Shown here piece after piece: positions 1-34,800 of a DNA stretch of 64,000 nucleotides. The stretch comes from Aptenodytes patagonicus (lineage: Eukaryota; Chordata; Aves; Sphenisciformes; Spheniscidae): the NCBI RefSeq assembly GCF_965638725.1, contig NC_134970.1, positions 5,027,001-5,091,000 on the forward strand, read 5' to 3'. The notes beneath the pieces were generated by a model, which was not told the DNA's origin, ran no database searches, and saw nothing but the letters and a program-made list of their open reading frames with translations. Both the position numbers and the translations under genes were made by a program. The stretch's first letter is position 1. Each line of letters opens with the position of its first letter.

Positions 1-11671
<11,671 letters not shown>

Positions 11672-14600
11672 CACCCGCGCCCCCGCCGCCCCCGGGCCGC
11701 CCCGCAGCCAAGGAAAACCTCTTCTCCCTTCCTTTTCCTTTCCGATTTTCTCCTTCCTCTGCTCGGCTCCGGCAGGACCGCCACCTCTCGCCCCGCAGAT
11801 GTCCCCCCACGATTTCTCCGCCGCTCCCCGCAGAGCCGTGCCCCCGGCCGGGGGGGGGGAAGCTCCGGTCTCATCCAGCTGTCGGCGAAGCCGCTCCTCT
11901 CTTCCGAAGCAGCTTCTTCGTTTTAGGAAACCGAAGCACCGGTCCTTTCACCGGCCTCTGTCCTCCCTTCGGTTTCCTTTACGCCAGGTCTGTCCCCATT
12001 CCCCGGTGCCACCACCAGCCCGGGATGTTGGGGGGGGGGGGGTCATCGTCCTTCCAGCCCACGGGGCTGGCACCAGCTGCAGCCCCACCGAGCTCTTTCG
12101 CAGAGGATGGCAAGAAGGTAACGCCGTATTTATCGCAGCGCCTGGGTTGTGGGTATCGACATCGCTTTGCAGAGATCGGGGGAAAAGAATTTTGAAAAAG
12201 CATACTTGATTAAAAAGAAAATTTAAAGGAGAGATCGGCAAAGCACGCCAGCGAACGGCAACCGTGGTGGCTCCGGTGGCCGTCCCGCCGGAGAGCAGCG
12301 CTGGTGCTGGGAGGAAAGCATAGCCAAGCCACGTTCCCGGAGAACAATGTCTGGCTGCACGGGAGAAAACAGGGAGCAAAGGAGAAGGACTTTCAGCCGG
12401 GTTCGTTTGTTGGTTTTTTTTTTTCCCCCCACCCCAGACACTTGTGCCAAGAAACCAGACTTTCTTACAAGCTCTGCCAAAGAGTAACTCGGAAAAGCAA
12501 GCTTTGTGAAGAGCAGGAGTCAATGTTTGTGCACTAGGATATCCTCCTTTCTACCTTTTTCATATGTATTAAGTGCAATCATTTGAGTCTTCTTTATATT
12601 ATTTAGAGGGAAGTGTTTTTTTTTCTACTAGAAACGACAATATTTATACCTGCCTGAGAAACGAGAATGTGCGTTTGTAACAAAAAAAAACAACAACAAC
12701 AAACAAAAAACCACCCACCCAAAGCAAACCCAGCCCTGGGCTGCCGCTGACCGGCGGGATGCCGTTTTCAGGCCTTGCAACCTTTTCTGCCGTGTTTGTC
12801 CCCGATAAAAACCCCTGTTCAGGGGGGGAGATGGTGCCTCTCCTGCTCGGCGTGTGATGGGGTGAGTTTTTGCAGGGCGTTTGAGGTGTCTCGGTCCGTC
12901 CACGGAGGAGATGGAGCGGCTGGGATGGCTGTGCGCTTTCGGGCTGATCCTCTGCGGTTGGTGGGTTGTTCAAGCCCCGTTGCGAGGAAGGTGCAAAACT
13001 CGGCCCCATCACCTGCTTGTTGCAAACCGGTTTGCTTCCCTGCAGGGGCTCAGGGACGAGCCGAGACCCCGGGGGAGACCGGGGGCAGGTCCCGAGGCAG
13101 GGTCTGGGGGGCACGCTGGGAGGAGAGGGGAGCTGCCCCTCCACTCAGCCCTGAAATCTCTCCCCCAGGTATGGAGATCCCTGGAGAGAGAATCATCCCT
13201 CCCCGGCTCTGGGGAAGCTTCGTGCTTCCAAGTCCCTTCAGATGCTTTTGGCTCCATCCCTCTCCACATGCTCGTCCTGCCGGGATGCTGCGGAAGCCCC
13301 TCCCCAGGGAACGGGGCACAGATCCTGGGGGGGGGGGGAGGGGGGGGCCGTCCTGCCGCACAGCCCCCCTTTTCACCACCGCCTGCCTTCCCCCAGCTTC
13401 GCAGACAGGCACGGCTGGGGACGATGGCCAGGTGGATGTCACCGTTGGGTTTGTCCCCCAGCATCTTCACGCGGCCAGACAGGATCCCTGGGGACAGGAG
13501 ACCGCTGCTACCGGTCACCCCTCTTCCTCCTCCCCAAGCCTCGCTCCCTTTCTAGCCCTCCAACCGGCTCTCGGCTGTCACCTCCCCGCACCTTCATCCC
13601 CATCTTCATCCTCTGAAAGACCTGGAGCTGCCAGGATTAAATGGGGTCGACTTGCCTACAGCTTTCCTGTTGGCAGGTCTCCTCCCATCCCCGCTTGTCT
13701 CTCGCTGTCCCCTCGACCACATCTGGGGCGAACCCTGCTCTTAACGAACAATTATTTATTGCTCTGCACGTCCCCCCGGGTCAGTCCTTGCCAAAACCGG
13801 GAAGCAGCTGCTCGCCCGTGTTTTCCCTCCTCAATCCGCGCTGCTCCAGTGCCCCGCGAGCTTCTTCTGGGCTCCATTAGGGGCTGCGGGCTGGGTGAGC
13901 GCTGGCAAAGGGGGCTGAGGTTTGTCCCCAAGATGCGTCTGTTGGAAAAGTCTGTCCTGATTCATCCCAGCTGTGGATTTACCCCTCCTGCCGCCCGGCT
14001 CCCAGCCTGTTTGGAAGCTCAACATCTGTGGGCTGAGCTGTTTGTCACTTGGTTGGTGTCTGAAAGCAGCTGCTTTGATGCACAAAAGCTGTTGTAGGGA
14101 TTTGGAGGGCGGCGGGGGGGGGTTTATTGCTCTGGGGCAGTCGCAGCAGAGCGGTGACCGTTGAAAGGGTCTTTCATATTTAGAAGGAAAGAAAAAAAAA
14201 ACAACAGCAAAAATAAAAACAAGTCAGGAATGACTAACCCCGCTGCGGCGGCCCCGGTGCGATGCAGCCACTCTTGCTCACGGAGGAGTTTATTAATTCT
14301 GCGTGATTTAACAGCGGGGTTGCCGTCGCTCTGACCCTGCTGGGACTGGGGCTCCCGGAGCCTCGGGGTGTCCTGGATGCCACCGTTGTCACTGCACCGA
14401 CCGCCTCCGCTCCTCTAAAGCAGTTTTGGAAGGGCGAGCTGGGCAGCACGTCCTCCTGTAATGGCCAAAGACACCTGGTAACGTCTCCTCCCCCTCCTTT
14501 CACCAAATATCTCAAATAAACCCCCCAAAAAGCCCACAGGGCCACCAGAACTACCCCACTGCGGTTCAGTCCCTCTCTTCACCCGCACCCACGACCCAGA

Positions 14601-14915
14601 AAAGGTTTGACAGGCTGAAAACTGCATCATCAGCCACCTCGGATGTACTGAATGTTTCGACGCGGCGAACATAAATAAGGGTTGTTGGGGGTTTTTTGGT
14701 TTTTTTTCATGTTGGAGTATTTATATCTGCCTTTTGCAGCGGGCCTCGACTTACCATCTCCAGCAAAAATGATTAAAGTAATGAGAAAGATGTAGTTCAT
14801 GAAGTTATTTGCACTTGATTAAAAGAAAAAAAAATGTATCTGAACTTTGTAAAAAGAAATGTTTGCATTTTGTATTGTCTTTTTTTAATTATTAAATGGA
14901 ATTTCTTGGTGTTGT
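11672..14915 (+). other. SCUBE3: SCUBE3 3' UTR with candidate poly(A) signals
   Basis: The GC-rich stretch after the stop turns AT-rich toward 14700-14900. Candidate polyadenylation signals on the + strand are AATAAA at 14212-14217 and 14515-14520 and ATTAAA at 14891-14896, the last inside a U-rich segment that looks like the distal end. A 3' UTR of about 3.2 kb fits the long one known for mammalian SCUBE3. The exact end is inferred. Short homopolymers (C/G at 12025-12043 and 13327-13350, A at 12681) are the only repeats. Confidence 0.6.
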
Positions 14916-15850
14916 GTTGATCTTTCAAAAACTGGCTCTGACGCTTATTTTAAAGGTTTCTAACAGCAGGATCCAAAGCTATTTTCATTGTTTTGTTCCC
15001 TCGGATGCTAAGACAAGCTCTTTTCAAGGGCATAGGTTTTTTTGTTTGTTTGTTTCCCCCAGAAGCTTAAATCCTACACACTTCCATAAGCTCGCCACTC
15101 ATTACACAATGGATTTATTTGTGTACACTAATTAGATGCAACGTATCTCCTTTTTCGCCCAGAACACGGCGTTGGGCAGGGACTAGCTCAGAGGGAAGCA
15201 GAAGGGATGGAAAACACTCATCACCTTGGCCCCGAGGCCCTTGCTGAGCTGCAGCTCCCACCCCACGCCCCCCAGCACCCTCCATTCCCCTGGATCCCGC
15301 GGGTTAAGTGGATCCCACCCGCTGGAGGACACCCATCAAGGCCTCACGAGCTGCTGCTGGGCAGGACCCCGTGGCCCCAGTCATTGGCCACTGCAGGGCC
15401 AGCAGAAGCCTATAAATGCCAGCACCCCTCCCCAGCCCACTCCCCCAGAGCGAGGAGGCTGCCGGGGACGGGGCAGAGCCCTGCGCGCAGGGTGGCTCCA
15501 GGCGACTGCAGCACAAGGTAAGGGTCCCCTCTGCGGGCGAGCCGGGGGATCTTGGGGCTACGGCACGCCTGCTGAGCAGTTATACCTGCGCTGCGCACCC
15601 GCAGCTGCGGTAACCGCCTCAGTTTTACTTGTTGCGGATGCGGGTGGAGCTGTTCCCGCTCCCCACCCTGCTCTGAACGCAGGACGATGAGGCTCCTTCC
15701 CTCAAAAGCTCCGATAGTCTGATATTCCGCTTGAACTCCTGTCCCTATCAGCTCAACACAGCGATTCTCGCTACAAGGAAGCGAGCAGCTCTTCAGCAAA
15801 CCCTTCCCAACAAGCTTTGGAGGAACAACAACCAAACACACAGCTGTAGG
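14916..15850. other. Intergenic region between convergent SCUBE3 and RPL10A
   Basis: About 0.9 kb separates the presumed SCUBE3 end from the RPL10A 3' end. Apart from the candidate promoter/first exon at 15382-15517 I see no conserved coding sequence. ORFs here have no family resemblance. Confidence 0.6.
15382..15517 (+). promoter_or_regulatory. Orphan CCAAT/TATA core promoter with short first exon and splice donor
   Basis: An inverted CCAAT box (ATTGG near 15383), a TATAAA at 15411-15416 and, about 105 bp later, a good splice donor (CACAAG|GTAAGG, intron starting 15518) are spaced like a TATA-driven gene with a short 5' exon. The next possible acceptor (ACGCAG at about 15675-15680) leads only to an 11-codon ORF, and RPL10A's last exon follows on the other strand. 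I do not recognise a gene; it may make a non-coding transcript or be chance. Confidence 0.3.
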
Positions 15851-15861
15851 TGTCCTAAAAG

Positions 15862-15867
15862 TTTATT
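15862..15867 (-). terminator. RPL10A: RPL10A poly(A) signal AATAAA
   Basis: On the minus strand AATAAA begins 9 nt after the TAA stop, giving the very short 3' UTR usual for ribosomal protein mRNAs. Cleavage is expected around 15840-15850. Confidence 0.8.
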
Positions 15868-15876
15868 GCTGCCCAA

Positions 15877-19530
<3,654 letters not shown>

Positions 19531-19548
19531 GGCGGCGGCCGGCCGGGA

Positions 19549-19605
19549 CCGAAAGGGGGCGGGGCGGCGCCCTGCGCGCTATAAAAAGGGGCGGATCTCG
19601 CGAGA
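19549..19605 (-). promoter_or_regulatory. RPL10A: RPL10A core promoter: 5' TOP tract, TATA-like box, TCTCGCGAGA palindrome
   Basis: Reading the minus strand upstream of the ATG, a C/T tract (CCCCCTTTC, 19551-19559) is a good candidate for the terminal oligopyrimidine start typical of ribosomal protein mRNAs, giving a 5' UTR of about 25 nt. A TTTTTATAG element lies about 25-30 nt upstream (19579-19587). The perfect palindrome TCTCGCGAGA at 19596-19605 is the element bound by BANP and common in bidirectional CpG-island promoters. Start-site assignment is inferred. Confidence 0.65.
19580..19587 (+). promoter_or_regulatory. TATAAAAA box facing ZNF76
   Basis: On the + strand TATAAAAA at 19580-19587 could direct a divergent transcript starting near 19612. 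The same bases form the TATA-like box of RPL10A on the other strand. Confidence 0.35.
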
Positions 19606-19611
19606 CTCGGC

Positions 19612-19672
19612 GCCATGCTGGGAGCGGCGGAGCGCGGCCCGGTGTGGCCGCCATGCTGGGAGCGGCGGAGCG
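19612..19672. repeat. 23-bp perfect direct repeat containing ZNF143/ZNF76-like core
   Basis: Copies at 19612-19634 and 19650-19672, 38 bp apart, begin GCCATGCTGGGAGCGGCGGA. The reverse complement contains CTCCCAGCATGG, close to the CCCAGCATGC core of the Staf/ZNF143 binding site. They lie between the divergent RPL10A and ZNF76 transcripts. Confidence 0.8.
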
Positions 19673-20117
19673 TGGGGCTGGAGGGCCGTACCGGCTTCCC
19701 CGCCTCTCGGCTCCCCTCGGCGGGCAGTTCCCTGTCCGCGTCTCCTCCGCCGTTAAACGAACGGCTTGTGGCGTCTTTCCCTCCTGTCTCAGACTACCGG
19801 GCCAGGAGGCTCCTCCATCCCTTCGCAGCGCAGTGGTGAGGGTACGCGTCCCAGGGGCCCCGGCCTCCCCTCAGCAGCCGCCCGAAAGGGGACGGGACGC
19901 GGCCCCTGCGTGAGGAGCTCCCGGGGCACAACGCCTTGCTGCCGGGACAGGTGTTGTGTCCCGTCCCCCCGCCCTTGGGCCTCAGTGCTATAAAACCTCC
20001 TTATTAAGCTTACGCGGGCAGGTACCCGTTGAAGGCCTGCGCTGCCCACCCCCCCTCCCCCCCCGGGAAAGGCCTGCCCTGAGGGCAAGCTGCGCCTTTC
20101 GGCTTCAATGGTTGCAC

Positions 20118-20128
20118 TGCGCATGCGC
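20118..20128. promoter_or_regulatory. NRF1-type site TGCGCATGCGC
   Basis: A perfect palindromic match to the NRF1 consensus, with a half site CATGCGCA at 20143-20150. It lies about 140 bp upstream of a splice donor (20267) that may end ZNF76 exon 1, so it probably belongs to the ZNF76 promoter. Confidence 0.6.
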
Positions 20129-20149
20129 TGCCAAGCCGCGCTCATGCGC

Positions 20150-20266
20150 ATTCACCGCCCAGCGATTCGCCTCTTCCTAAACCGGCCCTGCCAGCCCAGT
20201 GCCCGGGGGCGGTGCCGCGCTGCCCCGGAACCTGGGTGACGGGCTGCGGAAGGCTGAGGCGCGGCG
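20150..20266 (+). other. ZNF76: Candidate non-coding first exon of ZNF76
   Basis: A CpG-rich stretch just downstream of the NRF1-like site ends at a donor GCG|GTGAGC (intron from 20267). The next plausible acceptor is TTATTTAAG before 21596, the exon carrying the ZNF76 start codon. The 5' end is unknown, and an alternative donor AGTG|GTGAGG at about 19836 also exists. The intron (20267-21595) has a 13-base G run near 20382 and nothing else recognised. Confidence 0.35.
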
Positions 20267-21714
20267 GTGAGCCCTGTCGCTATGCGGGTTGCGGGGCGGG
20301 GCGAGCAGGGGCCGGGCCCCGGTGCATGGCGGTCAGGCGGCGGACTCGGCCCCGTCGGGTTTCCACAGGTCGGTGCCAGTGGGGGGGGGGGGGGAGGCCT
20401 GAGGGGAGGGGGGGGAGATGGCGGCCGAGGGGCAGCCGGGTCCCGGCGAGCTGCTGCCGCCACCCTCCTGGCCAACACCACGGGGAGGGGGCCCGCCATG
20501 TCTCCCCGCCGCTCCCAGGGCGCCTGGGCCCGGCCCGCCCCGCCCCGCCGCTCCCCTCAGGGCTCGCCATGGTGCCAGGCCCTGCCCTGTCCCCAGCCCG
20601 CCCTGACGCGGGAGGCACGTCCCCTGTCACCCCCCGGGTGGCTTCACACCGCAGCCTACACCTGGCTTTCCTCAGGGAGCACCTGCCCCATCCCTTCCAG
20701 GGGGTCGCGTCCCCTCCAGCAGCGCTGCCATCGGTTTGCGTGGCAGCCGTAGCAGCTCAAAGGGGCCTCGATTCCCCAGCGATGCCCCAGCGACCCTGCT
20801 GGGATGGAGCCTTCGCTGGGCAACGAGCTGCGATGCCTCTCAGGAGGTGTCAGCCCTAAAAGCAGGCAGAATCTGCTGCAGCTGGAGAGGAGCTGTCTGT
20901 CGGGCGTAGGGAGTGCTTGGGTTAGAGGGCACCAAGCGTGGCACAAAGCCTGGCTGCACCCCTGGGTGCTGCAGTGACAGACAGAGCGGTCAGACTTGTT
21001 CCTGGAAATCAAAATGATAACATATTAGGCTATTTCGGAGATTACTCATGAAGAATTCACTGCAGCTGCTTTTAAACATAATCTATTAGCAGAGTGCCTC
21101 TTCAGCAAAATGTTCTCGTGGGGGCGTGGATGTTTTAACATAATCTGCTTACAGCCTGAAATTCTGTTCCTCAGAAGGCCAGGACTTAGACAGGAAAGGG
21201 AGGAGAGAATGAGGATGCTTCCAGGGACAAAGCTCATCATCCTGCCCCTGTCTCTTGCAGTACAGGACACCCTCAGCCTGTAGGTTCAGACTTTAAAGTA
21301 CTCGGAAACCTTTCCTGCAGATCGTTTGGAGGATGGGAAGGGCTTGAATGTGGCATTTACCCTATCTCTAAAAAGAGTCTGTCAGTTCACTGGCTCGATA
21401 AGCTTTATCTTATATTTGTCTGTCGAATACGTTGTTAGCCCTGCCTGCCATTGGTATGGGAAGGGTGCATCTTTTGTCCAGTTTAATCCTTTATAATCAC
21501 CAAAACAGTTTGCCATTCAAGCCTTTCTTAATGTGCAAAAGTGAGTATACGTATGTTGGGAGAAAAGAAAATTTGAGTTGTTCTTTTTATTTAAGGCTTG
21601 CAACAAAGACGACAACTTGCTGTTCCACAAACCTCTTGCTCGGGGTCCCGGTGCTCTCTGCGAGCACGCTGAGTAAAGTGAAATTCATGTCTGAGGACCA
21701 GTCATCGGGGCAGG

Positions 21715-29874
<8,160 letters not shown>

Positions 29875-30751
29875 GACCCTGCAGAGCCTCCCGGGCAGGG
29901 AGGGCAGGCAGCCCGAGCCTGTTCTCTGCGGGGCTGTCGGGAGCTGCAGGAACCAGGCCAGCTGGCGCGCAGAAGTGCGGTACACGAGCGAGGGAAGGTG
30001 GCTGAGACCAGTGGCCAGCGCGTGCACCGCGCAGGCGGTGAGAGCTGATGCCGGCGGCGTTGGGCTACCGGAGTGACCCTGTTCCAAGGGCTCTTCTCTC
30101 CAAGGAGGGATGTCAAAGACACTTGGCTGCTGCCTTCTCCTGGATGCTCTGCTGTTTTCCCGGACTCCGAGCAGCAACTTTCCTGCTCCTTGCCTTGGGC
30201 ATTGACTCCCTCTGTCTGGAGGAGATGGCAGGTTGTGTCTTCTAGCATTTATTGCTTCATGGCTAAGATTTCCAAGACCTGCCAGTCTTCTGCAGTAGAG
30301 GTGGAGCCACAGAGATTCCAGCAGTCTTTGGAAGCGCAAAATATTTTTGGAGAGGCACTTCCTGCCCTCTCCCTCTAGGAATGGTCCAAAACCTCCCCTT
30401 TCCTGCCCACCCCTCCAGGTAAGGGACAAGTGGGCAGCGTACGCACAGAAGCAATAAAGCCCTGTCAAAGCAAGCCCAGGCTGTCCTGGGCTCGGTGTCT
30501 GGAGTGGTGACCGGTTCCTGACGCTGGAGCGAGCGCCCGGGCTGGCTCCCACAGTAATTCTCCCATCTCTTCATCACAGTCCGCTCTCGAGCAAACTTCC
30601 TTGGCAGACTCGGCGCGGTGGAGCAGAGCAAAAGCGCTCCCTCCACCGAAACCAACCAGCACTTGTTGGGGGCTGAGCTAGACTTGGATGTAAATGCTGA
30701 GTTGAAATAAAAACAAATTAAAAATTTTCTTTTTAAAAAAAAAAAAAAAAA
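29875..30751 (+). other. ZNF76: ZNF76 3' UTR and poly(A) signals
   Basis: Candidate signals are AATAAA at 30453-30458 and at 30706-30711. The second is followed, 24 bases later, by a genomic run of 17 A (30735-30751), which could mimic a poly(A) tail in oligo-dT-primed cDNA. No other structure was seen. Confidence 0.6.
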
Positions 30752-30769
30752 CAAACACCCTTCTCTCTT

Positions 30770-31866
30770 TCAGTCCCTGGGGCCAGTGGCTGGCAGAGGG
30801 TGGGATGTTTTGCAGATGTAAGGATTAAGGAAGTTCAGGAGATTTGTTGAATTGACCGAAAGTGCAGTGATTGTCCAAAAACGGCGCTGAGGAAGGCTGT
30901 GAGCGAGGTAAGTTGTAGCCTCTGAGCTCTCAGCGTGTGTCTTAGAGGGGCTGGGAGCTGTCTCCTGAATCTCGGCTCAGGCCTCGGCTCTCCCAAAGAC
31001 TCCTGCAAGCCTCGATGTAGGGAATTGTATCAATAGAAGAAAATGTGTCCGTAAACGCGTCCTACAACCCTCTGAGCTGGGGAGAGAGGCCTGGGCTGGC
31101 TTCCTCAACCCAGCAGGAGTAACCTCAGCCCCTCCGCTGCCTGCCTCTGCCCCGGGCAGTTTGTGGACAAAGCCAGCGCGGAGAGCAGCGTAGAATCATT
31201 TAGGTTGGAAAAGACCTTTTAAGATCATCGAGTCCAACTGTAAACCGAAGACCAGCGCAGGTGTTTTTCTTTTTTTCGGATATACCCGAGGAGTTTGCAG
31301 AGGAAGAGGTTTCTGCAGGCAAGGAACGGGCGTAACCCCGGAGGGCTGCAGCGGGCTAGATCTCCGCTCGCCGCCTTTGGTGCAGCTGATCCCAAAAACA
31401 AGCAGGGCTGGAACCTTTCCAACAGGCGCGGCCCGCGCTCCCCCTGCGAGGGGAAGCTCTTCATTTAAATCCCAGAAGAGGAAGCTGCTATTTGAGTCAG
31501 GGAGGGGATTTCGCTCCGCAGAACACGACTGCCGAGAAAGCTTTTGATCTCTAGGCTGAGCTAGCAAAGGGTTACAAATCCCCGTCCCGTTTGTGCTCCG
31601 CAGCCAGCCCTGGGTTGTGCTTCCCCGGGCGTGGGGGCTCTGTCCGTGGGTTGCAGGGGGGGGGGGTGGGGGGTAGGGGATCTGACCTGCAGCCCGAGGG
31701 ACCGTGGGGCCGAGATGTGGCCCGTGGGCTTCTCCAGGGCGCGCCCAAGCAGATGGCGCTCCTGCTTCGCGCGTCCCCCGCCGCCCAAGGCTGTCGAGGC
31801 AGGCGGTTTCCTGGAACCGGATCCTCGGCCTCGACAGAGCCGCCTCTGCCATCGCCGCCTGTAGCC
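30770..31866. other. Intergenic region and DEF6 5' flank
   Basis: Apart from the CR1 fragment (31191-31248) this is unique sequence that becomes GC-rich from 31580. The segment before the DEF6 start has a G-run (about 31658-31675) and no TATA box at a sensible distance, fitting a CpG-type promoter. The DEF6 5' UTR end cannot be fixed. Confidence 0.5.
31191..31248 (-). mobile_element. CR1 LINE 3'-end fragment
   Basis: The + strand reads TAGAATCATTTAGGTTGGAA followed by an AAGACCTTTTAAGATCATCGAG-type block, which is the reverse complement of the well-known 3' end of avian CR1 elements. The element is therefore on the minus strand and is 5'-truncated to about 58 bp. It is the only interspersed repeat I could name in the window. 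Confidence 0.8.
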
Positions 31867-34800
31867 ATGGACCTGCGAGCGGAGCTGCTGAAGTCCATCT
31901 GGTACGCTTTCACCGCCTTGGATGTGGAGAAGAGCGGCAAGGTCTCCAAATCCCAGCTCAAAGTGAGTCCTCGGGGAGGCTCGGACGGCTCCGGCGCGGG
32001 GCTGGCGGGTGGGCTGCGAGGGGCAGAGCGGGTCCAGGGATGCTCTGCGGCCCCCCTGGGTTTCCACGGAGGAATTGTTAAATATTAAGATTAATAAGAT
32101 CTTGCTGTCGCCTTCCATGCTGGTTTTGGTGAAGTTCTCCATCTCCACCTTGCCTCCCTTTAAAAAAAGGCGGGGGGAGTTACTGCTCAAACATGATTTT
32201 TCTAGGTGAAAATGAGGAGAAATCTTGATTTTTAGCCGTTTTCAGTTTCTTACGCTTTTTATGCCCAACTAACAGCCCAAACTCAGTTTATATTTTTTTC
32301 GCTTGCCGGAGCACCCGCGTTTCTGCTTCCTGTTCAGCCAGCCGGTCGGTAGGTAGAGGCAGACCATTTTTAAACTAAAATTCCTCGGTAGCCTGGCCAG
32401 AAATAACACAGCGCTTCAAAAAAATCTCTGATTTCCCCTCTCCCCCCCCCCCCTTAGCAGCTTTGCAGAGGGCTCCTGCATTCAGCCCTTCGTCAAAACC
32501 GTTGTGCCTTTAAAAACCTTTCTGTCTGCCTCTGGGACGGGGTCTGGTCGAATCCGCCAGGTTGCACCTTGGCTTTGACAATAATTATCGATTTTTATTT
32601 CTTTTTTTCCCCCCCTTTGCAAATGATGGGACTCTCTTGTTGCCGTGTAAATGTCCCCTTGCGGCTCTTAGGCTGGCGCCGGGGTAGGAAATGCCGGTTG
32701 GAGCAGGGGGCTGCGATGCAGAGGAAAGACCTGAGCTAGAAACATGCAAAACACGGGGAGATGTTGCGTCAAGACTTGGCAGCTGCTGACAGTCTGTGAG
32801 ATGAGTTGCGAAAGGCTGCGAAGAAACCCCTTTTCCTCTATTCCCTCTACTTGATAGTGCTTTCCCTGGGACAGACTGCAGGGAAAGTGCTGGGCTTGGC
32901 AGGGGGGGCATGTTTTGCCCCAAAATTAAGAGTTTTGTTTGCGGGGGTCCGGAGGGGAAGCAGCAGGAACTGGGCTCCTCATGTTTGGCCACTGCCTTTG
33001 CAGCTGAGAGCCTTCGGCTGCTCCCCAGAAACTCATTGCACGTGTGCCCTCTGAGCCACGCTCGCCTACTTAAAACTGTAGAAATTTCTGAAGGAATTAA
33101 GGAAAATCCCAAAGTAGGTCAGAGCCTAATTCCCCTTGCTAATCCCCGAGAAGGGCTGCTGTGCTCCCTTCACAGCGTCCCCTGCACCCGGGCTTTGGGT
33201 CCTGAGCCCAGCCCAGGCATGCTGCCAGTCCCGAAAGCACCGGCGTGAACATGTGCAGTGCTTGTCTTGCAAGATCTTTATCGCTGGCGCCGATGCTGAG
33301 ACCACAGAGACCCTAATTTTAACAGCAATTTCCTAGAGAGTTAGTGCAGGGGGGCTGGGGGAGCTGCAAACCCTCGTGTGGGGGATGCTGGGCTGCAGGG
33401 ATGCTGGGGACGGCGTCTCCGCGGTGGCTTTGCCGAGGGTGACATTTCAGAAGAGAAGGGAGATTCGCCCCTCACTATTTTTCCACCCACCTTCAGCACC
33501 GAGACGGGACGGTGGTGGGTCGGGCTGCGCTGTTGCGTGACGAAGCTCAACTCTGGATGACTTTCCACTGGCCTCGAGGCCGGGGAGAGCTCGTTTCCAT
33601 CGCCTGTTGCTGCCAAACACTGGCTCGGGTTTGCCCCAGCCTACGCAAGCCAACAGCGGCGTTTCTGCCCGTAGGTTCAGAGCAGAAGAAATCCGGGGTC
33701 TCGCAGGTTTGAGCAATAACGTGTTAAAGCCGTGGTGGCCGTGCCCTCTCCAAACTCCTCCCGGGTTGTGCAAGCCGGGCTGCGCTCCGCTCCCTCACCC
33801 AGCTGTGAAGAAGGGTCTTGAACAAGGGCGGGAGAAACGCCGGTGTTCACGGCATTTCCACCTACAGAAACAAAACCAGGCCCAGGAGCTGGGGGGGGGG
33901 GATTTTGCTGGTAGATGAGCAGCACGCAGGCGGGAGCTGGGTGCTTAACTCCTCCGACCGACCTCCAGCCAGTTGCATATGTAAATTTAGCAGCGTTTCA
34001 AAGCGTGATGGCCGAGCTGTGGAAAGCCGTTGGGCTCAGCAGTTGAGTTCTTTGCATGGACACTCCCATGCAAGCGTGTCCATATGTACATGTGAGTTTA
34101 GGTGTGTATCTGCACAGGAAGGAAAGAGCCTTGTGGTTGAGTGCTACGCGTCGAGAGATGTCAGCTAGTTCTGTTCCCAGCGCGGGCACGCACCAGCCCT
34201 GCTCTTGGATAAGCGTTTATCCTCTCCGTGCCATCGCATCCTCCCTGGCCGAGCTGGGGGAGCTATTCCCTGTCTCTGCAGATGCTGGCTGGGATGCGGG
34301 ATGCGGCTCCCGCAGGCAGGGGAGAGCTGAGCCCCTTGGGGTGGCCAAGCCCGGCTGGGGCAGGCGGGTGGGAGCCACCGAGCACCATCCTGGTGCTTTT
34401 TGGCACCTCTGCTCCGCTCCTGTCCCTGTTGCAGAGGGAGAGGAGCGGTTGGCTGAGCGGAGCTCGGTCTCCTGAGGCTGCCCGCTACAGCAAAGCCCTT
34501 GGGGAGTGGAGAGGAGGAGGCAGGGAGGCAGGCGAGTGGTTTAAATGCGTGTCAGGGGGCACAGGGATCCCCCACCCATGGCACGGGGTTGCAGGCTCGG
34601 GGTGCAAATGGCAGGGGAGGTGGCTCTTGCTCGCTTTTGGAGAAAGAGCCCATAACCCGTGCGGGTCTCTGGGTATAACTGGTGCCTTGCGGGGCTGGGT
34701 TACAGCCGGTTTATGGACACCCCCCCCCCCCTCGGGGGCAGGAGGAAGGCGCCTGGCTTGGACTGGAAGCTCCTCTGCTTGTTGCATGCACAAAAGGCTC

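Noticed and set aside
12775-14097. 440-codon ORF in the SCUBE3 3' UTR
   Set aside because: GC-rich UTR sequence without family resemblance; it lies between the SCUBE3 stop and its presumed distal poly(A) signal.
31591-31866. In-frame upstream extension of DEF6
   Set aside because: The frame is open, but the family starts at the M-x-L-R-x-ELLKS methionine, which has ideal Kozak context at 31867.
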